The position numbers and the translations under genes were made by a program. The notes beneath the pieces were generated by a model that was not told the DNA's origin, searched no databases, and worked only from the letters and a program-made list of their open reading frames with translations. DNA of 64,000 nucleotides. It comes from Panorpa germanica (Eukaryota; Arthropoda; Insecta; Mecoptera; Panorpidae). Positions 1 to 12,300 of this stretch are shown here, piece by piece. Within the stretch, counting starts at the first letter, position 1. Each line of letters starts with the position of its first letter. The stretch is from NCBI GenBank assembly GCA_963678705.1, contig OY783209.1:13330001-13394000 (forward strand). Direction: 5' to 3'.

Positions 1-459
1 TTTTGTAGCTGTTGGTAGTCGAAATAATCAAGTCAAATCAAAGAATAATAAGTTTTTATTTTATTTAACCCTGTTACGGCAGACATAATATTGAAATTTT
101 AGTGTTCTTTAAAACAGCTGTAAATAATATTTGATATTTTGATATATAAATACATATAGCAGAGATTTATGAGCTGTAAGGTTGGTAACCTGTAAACTTG
201 TCAGAGGTCTGTCAAGAATATATCTCTTTTACGCTCTGTTGTATAAAAGAGATGGCAACTACCGGTTCTGAGGTCACATGCATTTGGAATGTTGTACAAC
301 GTTGAATCCCCTTAATAATTAAGGAGACAAAATGACTTTTTTAATTCTCCTAACATATAAGGAGTTATTAAAAAATAATTGAATATTTGAGGTTCTAGTC
401 CACTTTATGAATATGTAGTACAGTTTTATAGAAATTAAGACATAGAACACAAGCCCATT
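1..459. mobile_element. Family A MITE, copy A1 (left part off the window)
   Basis: The interior matches A2-A5 and it ends with the family's terminal repeat (ACACAAGCCCATT, 447-459). It sits in the first visible ABCC intron, ~110 bases before exon 570-800. Same orientation as A2. Confidence 0.85.
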
Positions 460-569
460 CATATTCTCCAGGTGCAGTGTACTCGATAGCAATTTATTTC
501 TATGCTTTCAACAACTGAACAATGTGTTTTAAATTTACACAAGCAATAAGATCTAAATTTTTATTACAG

Positions 570-3500
570 GTGGTTACTAAACATATTCAGAACAGGGTTA
601 CAGCGACCTCTAGAGGTCACGGACATGTTCCAACCCTTAGCATCACATAAATCCACAAGATTAGGGGATAGATTTGAATTTGAATGGAACAAAGAAATGA
701 ATAAACCAAAACCTAGTTTACTGAAGGTTATGATACGAATTTATGGACTCAAAGCTTTAGGGCTCGGTTTCCTGTACTCAATACTTGAAACAGCGACAAG
801 GTAATAAAAATATTCTGTAAAATATGGTTTGGTTCCACAATCTAATTAACTCTTAAATCAATCATTTATGTTTATTTTTAGAATAGCACAGCCCTTGTTA
901 CTTGGAGGGTTGATATCATATTTCAACCCAGGGCAAACGAATATCACGTTGGAAGAAGCTTATTGGTACGCAGGGGGGATTGTCATATGTTCCGCGATAC
1001 CAGTTATCGCATTCCATCCCTTTATTTTATGTATTCTACATGTAGGGATGCGAATAAGAGTAGCATGCTGCTCTTTAATATATAGAAAGGTAAGTTTCTT
1101 TGCTAATAATAATTTGTAAAAATTGTAGTCTGTGTTTCTGTTTCCACATACTTTCAGCCTCTTAAATATATTTTTTAAACTTAAAAATATTATTAATTGG
1201 CCAAAAAAGATACTAACAAAAATTAATTTGGTTTAAATGTCAATGTAGTGCAACCCTTAAAATATTAAATTTGTATCAAGATTTATTACGTCTTTCTAGT
1301 TTATTTTAATTTGATATTTAATAATAAATGTAAACTAGATACAAACAGTTTGTGATATGTATTGTTTATGATATAATCTTCTCCAGACGCTTGTACTTTA
1401 TAATTACACATATTAATCTTTTGTTTGTTACTATTGTGCTCCTATTTGCAATAAATACTGTTGTTTCGACAGTATTTGCACATGATAAATGTATTTTTAA
1501 TACTACAAATATTTGCTATTAGATAATTTTAGCTATAAGATAATTTCAGAAAAATATTTTTTTTAAAAAAACATCATTGTTCAATAATTGACATGATATT
1601 TTATAAGTTATGCAATAAATTAATTTGATTTAAAAAAAAGTGGCATAGAAACAGCTTGAAGAATGTAACACATGTTTTTTTATTTAAATCTTATGTAAGT
1701 TTGCCGTTACGAAATATTCAATCAATCCAGTAATTGTTGTGCCAGTTGTAACAATATTAATTCATGCTTCCAGGCGTTACGCATGAGTAGAACATCATCA
1801 GGTGAAGGCCTGTCAGGACAGGTGGTTAACCTAATGTCCAACGACGTACACAGGTTTGATCTAGCCGCTGCGTTTGTTCATGACCTCTGGAGAGGTCCTG
1901 TTGATGCTCTTCTATATGGTTATTTCATATATCGTGAGATAGGTGTTGCAGCTGTTTTAGGCGTTGCTTTCATGGCTTTATTCATTCCATTACAAGGTTT
2001 ATAATTTAATTCATTTTCTTATTTAGTTTCTATATTCTTTTCTAGATTTCATTGAATTATGTTTTTGTAGGTTGGCTGGGAAAGAAAGCAGCTTCGTTGC
2101 GTTTGAAAACTGCTCTTCGGACGGATAGCAGAGTGCATTTGATGAATGAAATTATTACAGGAATGCAGGTCATTAAGATGTATACATGGGAAAAATCATT
2201 TGCAAAAATATTATCTAAATTACGAAGGTATGTTTCCAGCATTCATCGGTCGATTCCAAAGAAAAATGCCATAGTAACTCTATTATATTTATTTTTCAGG
2301 AAAGAAGTCAATGTACTTAGATCGTCTTCATACATCCGAGCTACTTTGTTAGCATTTAATAAATTTACATCAAAAGTAGCTATATTCATCAGCATAGTTA
2401 CTTTCCTCCTCCTCGGAAACGATATAACTGCTTCTAAAGTGTTTATAGTTACATTATTTTTCAACGTTCTCGGCTTTTCAATGGTTGAATTCTGGCCGTT
2501 AGCAATTACCATATGCGCTGAAGGATATATCTCTGTACAGAGAGTGCAATCTTTCTTGTTATTAGATGAAATTAAGTCAATTAAAGATGATAAACAATTA
2601 AACAATCAGACAGATGAAGTAATCTCAAATGGAACAGCGAAGGAAAAATTATTGTCAAATGAAGATAACTATGTGGGTGATTTGAAAGATAAAGGTGTTT
2701 TGTTTAAGGCTGCCAGTGCCCTTTGGAGCAAGGATAGTAACGGAGGATTATTTAATGTGAATTTAGAGTTCACTAGTAACAAGTTGTCAGCGATTGTCGG
2801 ACCTGTGGGTTCAGGAAAATCCAGTTTACTTCAAGCTATTCTGAAAGAATTACCTTTGGAGTCAGGTACATTATCTACTTTCATTTTATAATCAGGAGAG
2901 AATGAAATTATTTTAACAAAATTCTTTATTTTACCAGGTTCAGTTACCATCAACGGAAAAGTATCATATGCAGCACAGGAAGCATGGCTCTTTGAAGGAA
3001 GCGTCAGACAAAATATACTTTTTGGCGAAGAATTTGACGAGAAAAGATATTATGATGTCATTAGATGCTGTGCATTGGAACGAGATTTTGAATTATTACC
3101 ACATGGAGATAAAACCATTGTAGGAGAAAGAGGAGTTAGTTTAAGTGGAGGTCAAAGAGCTCGCATAAACTTGGCCAGAGCTATTTATAAAGAATCTGAT
3201 ATATATCTCCTGGACGACCCCTTGTCAGCAGTCGACACAAATGTCGGAAAACAATTATTTGAAGACTGCATAGCAGGTATTTATTGATTAGTGAATTGAC
3301 TAGCAACTTTAGTTCTCCAGTTTGTTTCATAAGGTGTGTTACGCAGGGTATCTGAAGAATAAGTGTTGCATCCTTGTCACTCATCAGTTGCAGTACTTAA
3401 GGAACGTGGAACACGTAATCATGATGAACAACGGTAAAGTGGAGGCGCACGGCAGCTATCGTCAACTGAAGAGCGCCGGAGTTGGAAAACTGTTATCCAG

Positions 3501-6171
3501 GGATCCTACCACTCCTGATGTGGATGTAGGAGAAAAAGAAGTAAGTTACTGATTGATACTATGATTGAGACTATAGGAACAAATGAAAATGTATGTGTTA
3601 AAATATGTTATGTTCTTTTCAGTTCCAAAAAAAATTCGTTCTGGATACAGGTCCTTTGGATAGTGACCCCACCATTCAAGAAGAATACCAGTCTTCCGGA
3701 TCAGTGAACTCTTCGATTTACTTTGCCTACTTCAAATCAGTGGGGAGCACATTCCTGTTTATTTTTGTTGCCGTTATGTTCACGTTGAGCCAAGTTGCAG
3801 CCAGTGGAAGCGAGTACTGGGTGTCCTATTGGTAAGCCCTTAAAACCTTCAACAGTTTTTAGTTTCGTGGGAAAAGAGTATTAACTTGTACAATGTATTT
3901 GCAGGGTCAATGTGGAAGAACAAAGGGGAGCTGCAAACATTTCTGCTGTTGATAAATCTTCGACCAGGTCGGCACCGTTGAATGAACCCAGTAGCAGTGT
4001 TACAAATGAAACATTGGCAACCATTAACAGTACTCTGATAAATGCGTTAACTGTAAATGATGCGTCAGACGATGGAATGTTTTCGAGAGAGACTTGTATA
4101 TACATTTATACAGGTATTACAGTGGCCTTAATCTTAATTACATTCTGCCGGTCTTTTATGTTCTACAACATATGCATGAGGGCTTCCATGAGACTGCATG
4201 ACAGTCTTTTCATTGGGCTGACAAGAGCTACTATGAGCTTCTTCAACAAGAATTCGTCCGGCAGAATATTAAATCGATTTTCTAAAGACATTGGTTCAAT
4301 TGATTCCATCCTGCCCAGCGCTTTAGTTGATTGTACCGCGGTGAGTACTCCTTTAAATCGATGAACAATTGAACAGTGACAGTTTTCTAATCATTTCTTT
4401 ATTTTTCAGTACTTCCTTGAAATGATGGGCATTCTTGTAGTGGTGTCCATCGTTAATTTTTACCTCTTGCTGCCAACGTTAGTTTTAACAATATTTTTCT
4501 ACCTTATGAGAATCGTGTTCCTCGCTACCAGTCGGAGCGTTAAAAGGCTGGAAGGCATAAGTAAGTATTCTTTAACTAAATTAATAGTTGAAAAGCTTCC
4601 CGATTCTATATTAATTTCATTTTTAGCTCGAAGTCCTGTCTTCAGTCATGTGAACGCTTCGTTGCAGGGGTTGACAACAATCAGAGCATTCAAAAAACAG
4701 AAAATTCTCATCAATGAATTTGACATTCATCAAGACTTGCACAGCTCTGCATATTTCCTTTTTATGACTACTACTAGAGCATTTGCTTTTTGGTTAGACG
4801 TTTCCTGCGTTCTGTATATTTGCGTTGTCACAATGAGTTTCCTGCTTATGGGAAATGGTGAGCGCGTGCACTGAATTTAACTTCACGTTATTGATTACTA
4901 GGAATGTATTTTTAACAAACTATTTACATTGCAGATACTCTGGGAGGCAATGTTGGTCTGGCTGTGACGCAAGTCATCGGGTTGATAGGAATGTGTCAAT
5001 GGGGAATGAGGCAAACGGCGGAATTAGAAAATCAAATGACTTCCGTAGAGAGAGTCATCGAATATACAAAACTAGAAACGGAACCACCCCTAGAAACCAA
5101 ACCACAATTTAATTTAAGAAAAACGTGGCCAGAAAATGGCGTCATCAGTTTTAAGAAGATGAGTTTAAGATATAACGCTGACGATGATTATGTACTTAAG
5201 GATTTGGATTTTGTAATACAATCACAAGAGAAAATAGGTATTGTTGGCAGAACCGGAGCTGGTAAATCTTCTCTGATTACTGCTTTGTTTCGATTGGCTG
5301 AATTTGATGGAGAGATTGAAATCGATGGCGTTAGTACGAAAGATATCGGGCTGCATGATTTAAGATCTAAAATATCTATAATACCTCAAGAGCCTGTATT
5401 GTTTTCTGGAACAATGAGAACTAATTTGGATCCGTTCGAAGAACGATCCGATGACGAACTATGGAGCGCTTTAGAAGAGGTAAGTTGGCATTGCACGAGT
5501 ATTAGAACCGCTAATAACGATGCATTGGTTTGACACTATTTTATTTTATAAATATTTGTAGGTGGAACTAAAGCATGTAATAGCGGAGCTCGCTGCTGGT
5601 CTCAACAGCAAAATATCGGACGGCGGTTCCAATTTCAGCATGGGTCAGAGGCAGTTAATTTGTTTAGCCAGAGCTATTCTCAGAAACAACAAAATATTAG
5701 TATTAGATGAAGCTACTGCCAATGTAGATCCAGAGTTAGTATTGCTTCTTAAGACTGTTTTTCTTCTACGCTTAATACTATTTATTTTTAATACTATTTA
5801 TATTCTTCCAGGACGGATCGATTAATTCAAAACACAATTCGTCATAAGTTTGGTAACTGCACAGTTCTGACAATAGCGCATCGTCTGCACACCGTTGTGG
5901 ATTGTGACAGAGTCCTGGTGATGGATGCGGGACGTGCTGCACAACTGGGTCATGCCCACGAACTGCTCAGAGAAGAAGGCGTATTTAAGAATCTAGTTAA
6001 TCAAACCGGAAACAGTACGGCTAAAACTTTAACTGACGAAGCGGAGAAGGTTTGTTTGCATTTGTTTAGTGAACATTTAGGGACGATATCAAAATATAGT
6101 TTTAAGTATTTATTTATGATTTTATTTTTCAGAGTTATTTGGTATTAAAAGAGACTAAGAAAACTGCTTGA
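570..6171 (+). CDS. ABCC4-like: ABCC-type multidrug resistance-associated transporter (MRP4 / lethal(2)03659-like), 5' end missing
   Basis: Predicted full ABC exporter of the plasma membrane, using ATP to export organic anions and conjugates (known for the ABCC4 group). Exons read with GT/AG borders: 570-800, 882-1089, 1774-1996, 2071-2227, 2300-2865, 2938-3276, 3347-3540, 3623-3831, 3905-4340, 4410-4560, 4627-4857, 4935-5479, 5562-5734, 5812-6049, 6133-6171. All phases agree; the sum is 3940 bases, giving 1312 codons and TGA. Counting visible residues: first membrane domain ~60-400; NBD1 Walker [10 protein letters not shown] ~438, Q-loop [10 protein letters not shown], signature LSGGQ ~530, Walker B YLLDDP ~552; second membrane domain ~680-1000 with an extracellular N-E-T/N-S-T loop; NBD2 Walker [10 protein letters not shown] ~1086, signature SMGQ ~1189, Walker B VLDEAT ~1212, H-loop IAHRLH. 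NBD1 has Asp where NBD2 has the catalytic Glu, the usual ABCC asymmetry. The first short exon with ATG must lie left of the window. Most introns are 66-81 bases; intron 1090-1773 is 684. Confidence 0.96.
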
Positions 6172-6267
6172 ACTGTTTTGCAGCGGAGAACTGATCTCAA
6201 TTATGAATAGCCTTTACGCCAATGCCTTTTAATCGAATATATATCAATGTTGTTATGTAGCACATAA

Positions 6268-6273
6268 AATAAA
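6268..6273 (+). terminator. Polyadenylation signal AATAAA of the ABCC gene
   Basis: AATAAA lies 97 bases after the TGA in an A/T-rich run with overlapping ATAAA copies. Cleavage 10-30 bases downstream would fall inside the last coding exon of the convergent gene on the other strand. Seen directly; use is inferred. Confidence 0.7.
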
Positions 6274-6284
6274 TAAATGAATAA

Positions 6285-6360
6285 CTAAAATGAATACTCG
6301 TTTTTCTCAGTGGTATATCCATTATCCCCCTTATCTACCTCAACGGGAACATTAAAATAA
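6285..6360 (-). CDS. EB-module gene, exon 5: cytoplasmic tail and stop
   Basis: After acceptor AACTTTAG the frame gives a polar tail (FNVPVEVDKGDNGYTTEKNE) ending in Tyr-Ser-Phe and TAG at 6287-6285. The preceding intron is only 46 bases, short even for insects, but has GT, a T-run and AG. Possible phosphotyrosine sites in the tail are inference only. Confidence 0.68.
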
Positions 6361-9300
6361 CTAAAGTTTTTGTAGAAAATTATAGAAGTTTAAAAAAAGA
6401 TCTAACCTGCTGAATAGCCGCAGGACAACGCAGATGATAATGAACATTAGAGCCATTCCCGCTAAAATTCCTATCATTGCTGGGTCGACATAGGGCTCTG
6501 TGGAGGGCGTATCGTTTCGTGCTGAAATAAAATGAATTTTAGTTATTTGTTGTCATTTTTTAAAAGACTTCACACTTCACTGTATCGGGGAAACGGCAGT
6601 TGTATTGTACCATAGTTCCGAACCAATCTAGAAATTGTTATTTATACACTTGTTCATTTAAAATGGTTGTTGACGTAGTTTTTTATGCTGATTTCAAATC
6701 TAATTTTTTGGTAGCTCTTCCGGTTTTCGAGATATTACCGTTTCAAGGGTTAAATAATGGAAATATTTCATAATGGTTTCTAATTTTGAAATCAGCGTTA
6801 AAAACTACGCTAAAAAACATATTCAGTATATCAAAATAAAAATGCAATTTCGTGGCTATTGTAAAGGGGGCCCGGATTTGAGGGAGGGCAGTCGGAGCTA
6901 CTGACCCGGGGCCTCCACAATAGAGATAAAAGCAATAAATTGAAATTGAAAAAAATTGTTCCTTTTATTCGGAAAATAATTAGGGACCTCCACACCTTCA
7001 AATCCGGCCCTGGGGCTATGACCCGATGCAATATCGCTCGTTGTATAAATGGAAACTTGTTTTGACAAATTTCATAAAACGGGGTACACAGAGGTACTGC
7101 AGTATAAATTCTTTCTAGTTGTTTTGTTCATTTTATAAATATTACAATTTTTGTTTCGTATAATTTATGATGGTTCTTGACGTAGTGTTTTATGCTGATT
7201 TTGACTGTGCAATTTCTTTTTAGATAGGTGTCCCGGATTTCGAGATATGAGCGTATAAGGCTAAGTGTGAATAAAGTTGACTAGAATAGATTAATTTATT
7301 TACTGTCATAACGGTGTATTTTACATCTTAACAAAATCTACTTTCTGTTAGCATGAAATGAAATAATAATCCAATGATTCAATAGTACCTATGCAGACGA
7401 TATTGCCATCCTTGTTCAGTTCGGCAGACATGGAAAACCGACAAATGCAGTGGTTGTCTTTGCACTCTGTCTGAATGCTGACCGCCTCGCATTGCTCGTT
7501 GAAGAAACAGCTATCGTTAACAGCAGCCTCTGAAAAGAATAATTTTTAATAATTAGTGATATATAAACATAGCAATTATTCAGCAATTGAAAACATTGAG
7601 AAGGTTTGTCACAGTTGATGTCACCAACCAGAACTCACGTTTGCAGAAAGATGTGGAAACGAAACAAGACTTCATACAAGATCTTGTATGAAATTTTTGA
7701 ACTTAGGAGTCTATCCTCTGATAGTTTGTGCATATTACTAGACTATTAAGATTCGGGCATAGATGCCTTCTTGTAAAAAATTATATTAAATTAATAAATA
7801 CAATGTTATTTTAAATTAAATAGTTTATCAAAAATTTCAACCATTATTTGCGACATCTATTGAAGAGTAGCTTAAACGTCTTATACGGTTCTTTATTTAT
7901 TCCACAGATAGGACATCAATTTCATTGTGCCTAGAAAGTATGCAACCTAAGTAACACTACGATACTTTTGTTTAAAGGTCCAGGATTTTAAATTTATTTT
8001 TGCCGTATAAATAAATAACCGGTCGTGTAAGTGTTAATTAACCAATTTATTATCTCTCTAATGTCCGTGTCAACTTTGACCTTGTCAAGCAATCAATCAA
8101 AGACGGTATAATTAATAGATCAATACAGCCATTTCTCCTTGTATTGAACTAACGAACCTTAATTACTATCTGTCAATATGTGTCGCTTGATTAGTCCATC
8201 ACAAGAACCCTTGCGGTCAAACAATTTAAATAGGCTTTTGCTGTGCTTAAATAACATAGCGGCTCTTTTGTTTTACATGTCTCATGTTAAATTTTACAAA
8301 GAGAAAATGTCCAAGTCCATTAACTAAAAGTAAATAGCAATGTCCACTTTAACCCCTCCCCCCACCGATTCAATGGCCACCAATTTAGTTCCAGACCTGC
8401 AGGGCTCCAAGATGTCAATTGTTTTTGTTAATATTAAATTTAGCTCAGCTGGAGAGAAATAACCGCTACAAAAACCGTGTTGTATAAAGGTTAGTACAGC
8501 TATCAGGGGTTTACAATCTTAAGTCACAGATCTACTCAGGATGTAACCTGTTTTCTTTGACAGTTTGGTTGCAGTTAAATACTTAACAGGCTCTGTCTTT
8601 GCAGACGATAAAACATAACATGTAGAAACTTATTTAGTCTTTTCAACATTGTTCCGTTGTTGGTCGTCCCTAACCTATATGTTTTACTTACGGTGGTGTA
8701 TTTTCTCGTTCAAAATACTTGTAAAAAGAGACATCTGTATTTAATATATAAAACTTTTTTGCGGGTCTTTCAAAATGACGAAGGTTAACCATTCTGACAA
8801 GCAAAATCACTTGTTATGAAGAACCTTACCTTACATGCTCCTAAAAATTACTGTCACACCATAATATCATATTTTGGTTTGAATTATCTAATCCTATGGG
8901 TAATCACAAAGGGATCTATCAAAATTTTAATGTTTACTTCAAACACATTATTTATTGTTTTTATTTCGGTTTTATGTTCAGATTTATGAGAAAATGCACA
9001 TAAATGTAATGTATGTATTTATTCTTTTGTTGAATTTATAGTTATAAGCTCATAAAATTGTGTGGTTTCCATTATGTAATATATACTTTATGACAATACA
9101 AATTTGCAAAAGATTTACTTTCACTGCACGGCTTATAATCAACGCCTATGCAATAGGCAACCAGAGTAACATTGTGTCATGATCACGTGATCGATATGGA
9201 CTTGCTAAAGCTTTCAGTTCGCTGCGTCAATGCTTAACGGGGCGGAACATTTTTACTTGAAATAGCACTTTATTTACAATATTGTTATTTTCAGTAAAGA

Positions 9301-12300
9301 TTTTAGATTCTTGATCTTAACTCTGATAAGAAGGGAGGACAAGGGAAGTAATAGACCTGGGGGATGGTCAGATGTTACACATACATGTAGCCATTTCAAA
9401 TGAATAATTGAACACACGATTGTTGATTGTAGGTTGTCAACCAGTCGTCGTACAAATCATTTGTTTTACTTCCAGTGATTGTTACCTACCCTTTAATACA
9501 AATTACTTCACAAACAATGACTTGACAGATATTTAATGAACCAGTTAAGTCATTACAGTTATTTGTAAAGTAAGTCTATATGTAATTAAGTAAATAAATT
9601 AGTTGAGAAATGGTTCATTACATAATTGTATTTAATTGATAGAAATAAATGATTAAATTATAGTTCTGGTAGCTAATGGAGTTGTTTATATTAATGTATG
9701 TCGTTATACCATAGGTTGTTGTTATTGTGACGCCTCTAGGTTAATTAGAATACCTGATTGATATGCAAATACTTTAACATCAACCCTTTCTTATGGTACT
9801 GCATTGTAATCCAGTAACGGGGTGCTTTTGCTATACGTCATCTCCGGTAGCTCTAATTTCTGATATGTTGAAAAAGTTTAGGGTCCCCATCATTTTTATA
9901 AAAAAAGGTTCTTTAATTTAGGAGAGTATTAAATGTTTGAAAGCGCCTGATTCTCATGCTACTACTGTAACACAAATACTGTGCACTGCAAAAACCGAAT
10001 TGATTCATTTCGTTTTTGTTTTTTACGTTTCTTTGGCTTAATGTTCTATGGACATTTAAAAAAAAAAAAATTACATTTTAGATATCTATGATTTTCTAGC
10101 ATTTATAAATTGATGAGACATTTTTTTCTAAAAAGAAAATTTGCATTACTTTGGAATTTTTTGATGCTCGTTATGTTATAAAATTAGGAACTGCGTCATT
10201 ACATTTTAAATATATGCACTTTTCTGGCATTTATAGAACTTTTCTTCTAATACACTTACATTACATTTTCAATTTTTTTAAAATAATATATGTTTTTTAA
10301 GCTTTTATGCTGATTTCAATAAGAAAATTTATTTTTTAAATCTATTACGCTTCGAGTATAAAATGCTGATATCTCGTAAACTAAAACACTTACCTAAAAC
10401 TTGAATGCAGATTTTAAATCAGTGATCAAAATTACGTTTGAAACCGTTATAAAATGAACAATATATATTTTAAAGTTTTTATGAAAAGTGAAAAGAGTCT
10501 TCTTACTTTTATAAAAATTGATGAAAACAAAATCTTAATTTTATAACTGTTTTTAACGTAATTGCAAATGCTGATGTCAAATCTGCATTCAATTTTTGGA
10601 TAAGTGCTTTTGTTTACGAGATATCAGCATACTATACTCGAACCATAATTGATTTTATAAAATAATTGTCTAAGTTATTAAAATCAGCATAAAAAAATAC
10701 GTTCAAAACCAAAAATTATTTTAAAAAAATATGAAAATCTTCAGAAAATTTCAGAAAAAACGGTCGCGTATATATATTGTAATTTAACTGAACGGTGAAC
10801 ATCAATTAAACGTACAGCGGACATAACACCATCAAAAAATTTAAAATATATACAAATTTTACTTTTAGAAAAAGTTCATGGATTTAGAAATTAATCCATA
10901 AAAGGCAGATATTTTAAGTTAAATTAAAAAGTTTATTAATTTAACGTATGCCAGACATAACCGCATCAAAAAATTGCAAAAATATGCAAATTTAACTTTA
11001 AAATATCCATAACTTTGAAACTTGATTTTAAGCAACGTAACTCTGGTTGTCTGCTTTTCAGGCTTAAATATTAACATTAAGATTACGGAGCGTTTTGAAT
11101 GGTTTGGTTAAGTAGCTCTGTAGCAAAAGCTATATCTACAAACAAAATACAATTTTTCATAAAAGAAATATATTCTAAATGATAATGACCGTTGTTTATT
11201 TATTAAGTTAGGTTATGGTATGAGGAAAAGTGTATAAATGGCAGAAAAATATAAATTATGAATATGAAGAGCGAAATTAATGACGTCATTAGTGACGTTT
11301 TCGAATATTTTGGACGTTGTGAACGCTTAGTCGAACGCACCATTAATGGATCGATTCTAGCCGCGGGGTCTCCAGAAATGAGAGGCCTATAGTATTGAAA
11401 TATAAGAATTTCTGGAGAAGTATCAATAAAATAGAAGCGGCACTTGTGTCAGGTGAACTTGAGTCACGTGGAGTCAGCCGATCCAACTACAAGCATCATA
11501 TAAACAATACTGTTGAAGAACTTATGGATATGAAAAGCAGAAAATGTTGGAGAATGGGGTAGCCATCGTGGGTGGAATGGTAAAACAAATATACGAAGAT
11601 AGTTCCATAAAGGAAATGGAAAACTGAGAATGTAAGTTGTGTACAGAGGCGGTTCTAGAGACGGGCGACAAAGTGACAAAAGAACTTATACATGTGATAT
11701 ATTTTCTACAAATGCCCCGGATATTTAACAACTGAGGACCCGCCTCTGGTTTTTTATAGATATAGGCAAGCTAGAAATACGGAATTATTAGCTTAGTCGC
11801 ATACGATGATTTATGCAGCTCTATTATTCACAAAGGAATATTTTATGTAGACCTATGTATATAAAATGAAATCTGAACTAAGTAGAACACCGTATTCAAG
11901 AATTTAGCAGTAACATTTGAATACAGGCTTGCACTGCATACTTATGTTAACCTTAACCTCTTGTTAACATTTATTAACCTCTATTTCCAGAGATGCGCAC
12001 AAATACTTTCCAAAAGCATTTAAATAGAAAATACAAATACCTCTTAATTTTTCCATTTCAAATACAAAATAGAAAATAAATGTCATGTTAGTATTTAAAT
12101 ACAAAATACGTATTTTAAAATTGTTTTTGAGAAATTGAAATACTTTTTATGTTACTAATATAAATGTTATACTTTCTTTATTAATTACGTCAATTTACAA
12201 CATATCACCTTAATACAAATGTTATTTATGTCACGGATTTTAATACCATTATTTGTTCAAAAAAATTATTTTTCCATTTTTCGTCGATAAGGTTTCATTA

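Noticed and set aside
2057..2605. Minus-strand frames of 61 and 120 codons within the ABCC gene
   Set aside because: Antisense to ABCC exons 2071-2227 and 2300-2865, no domain.
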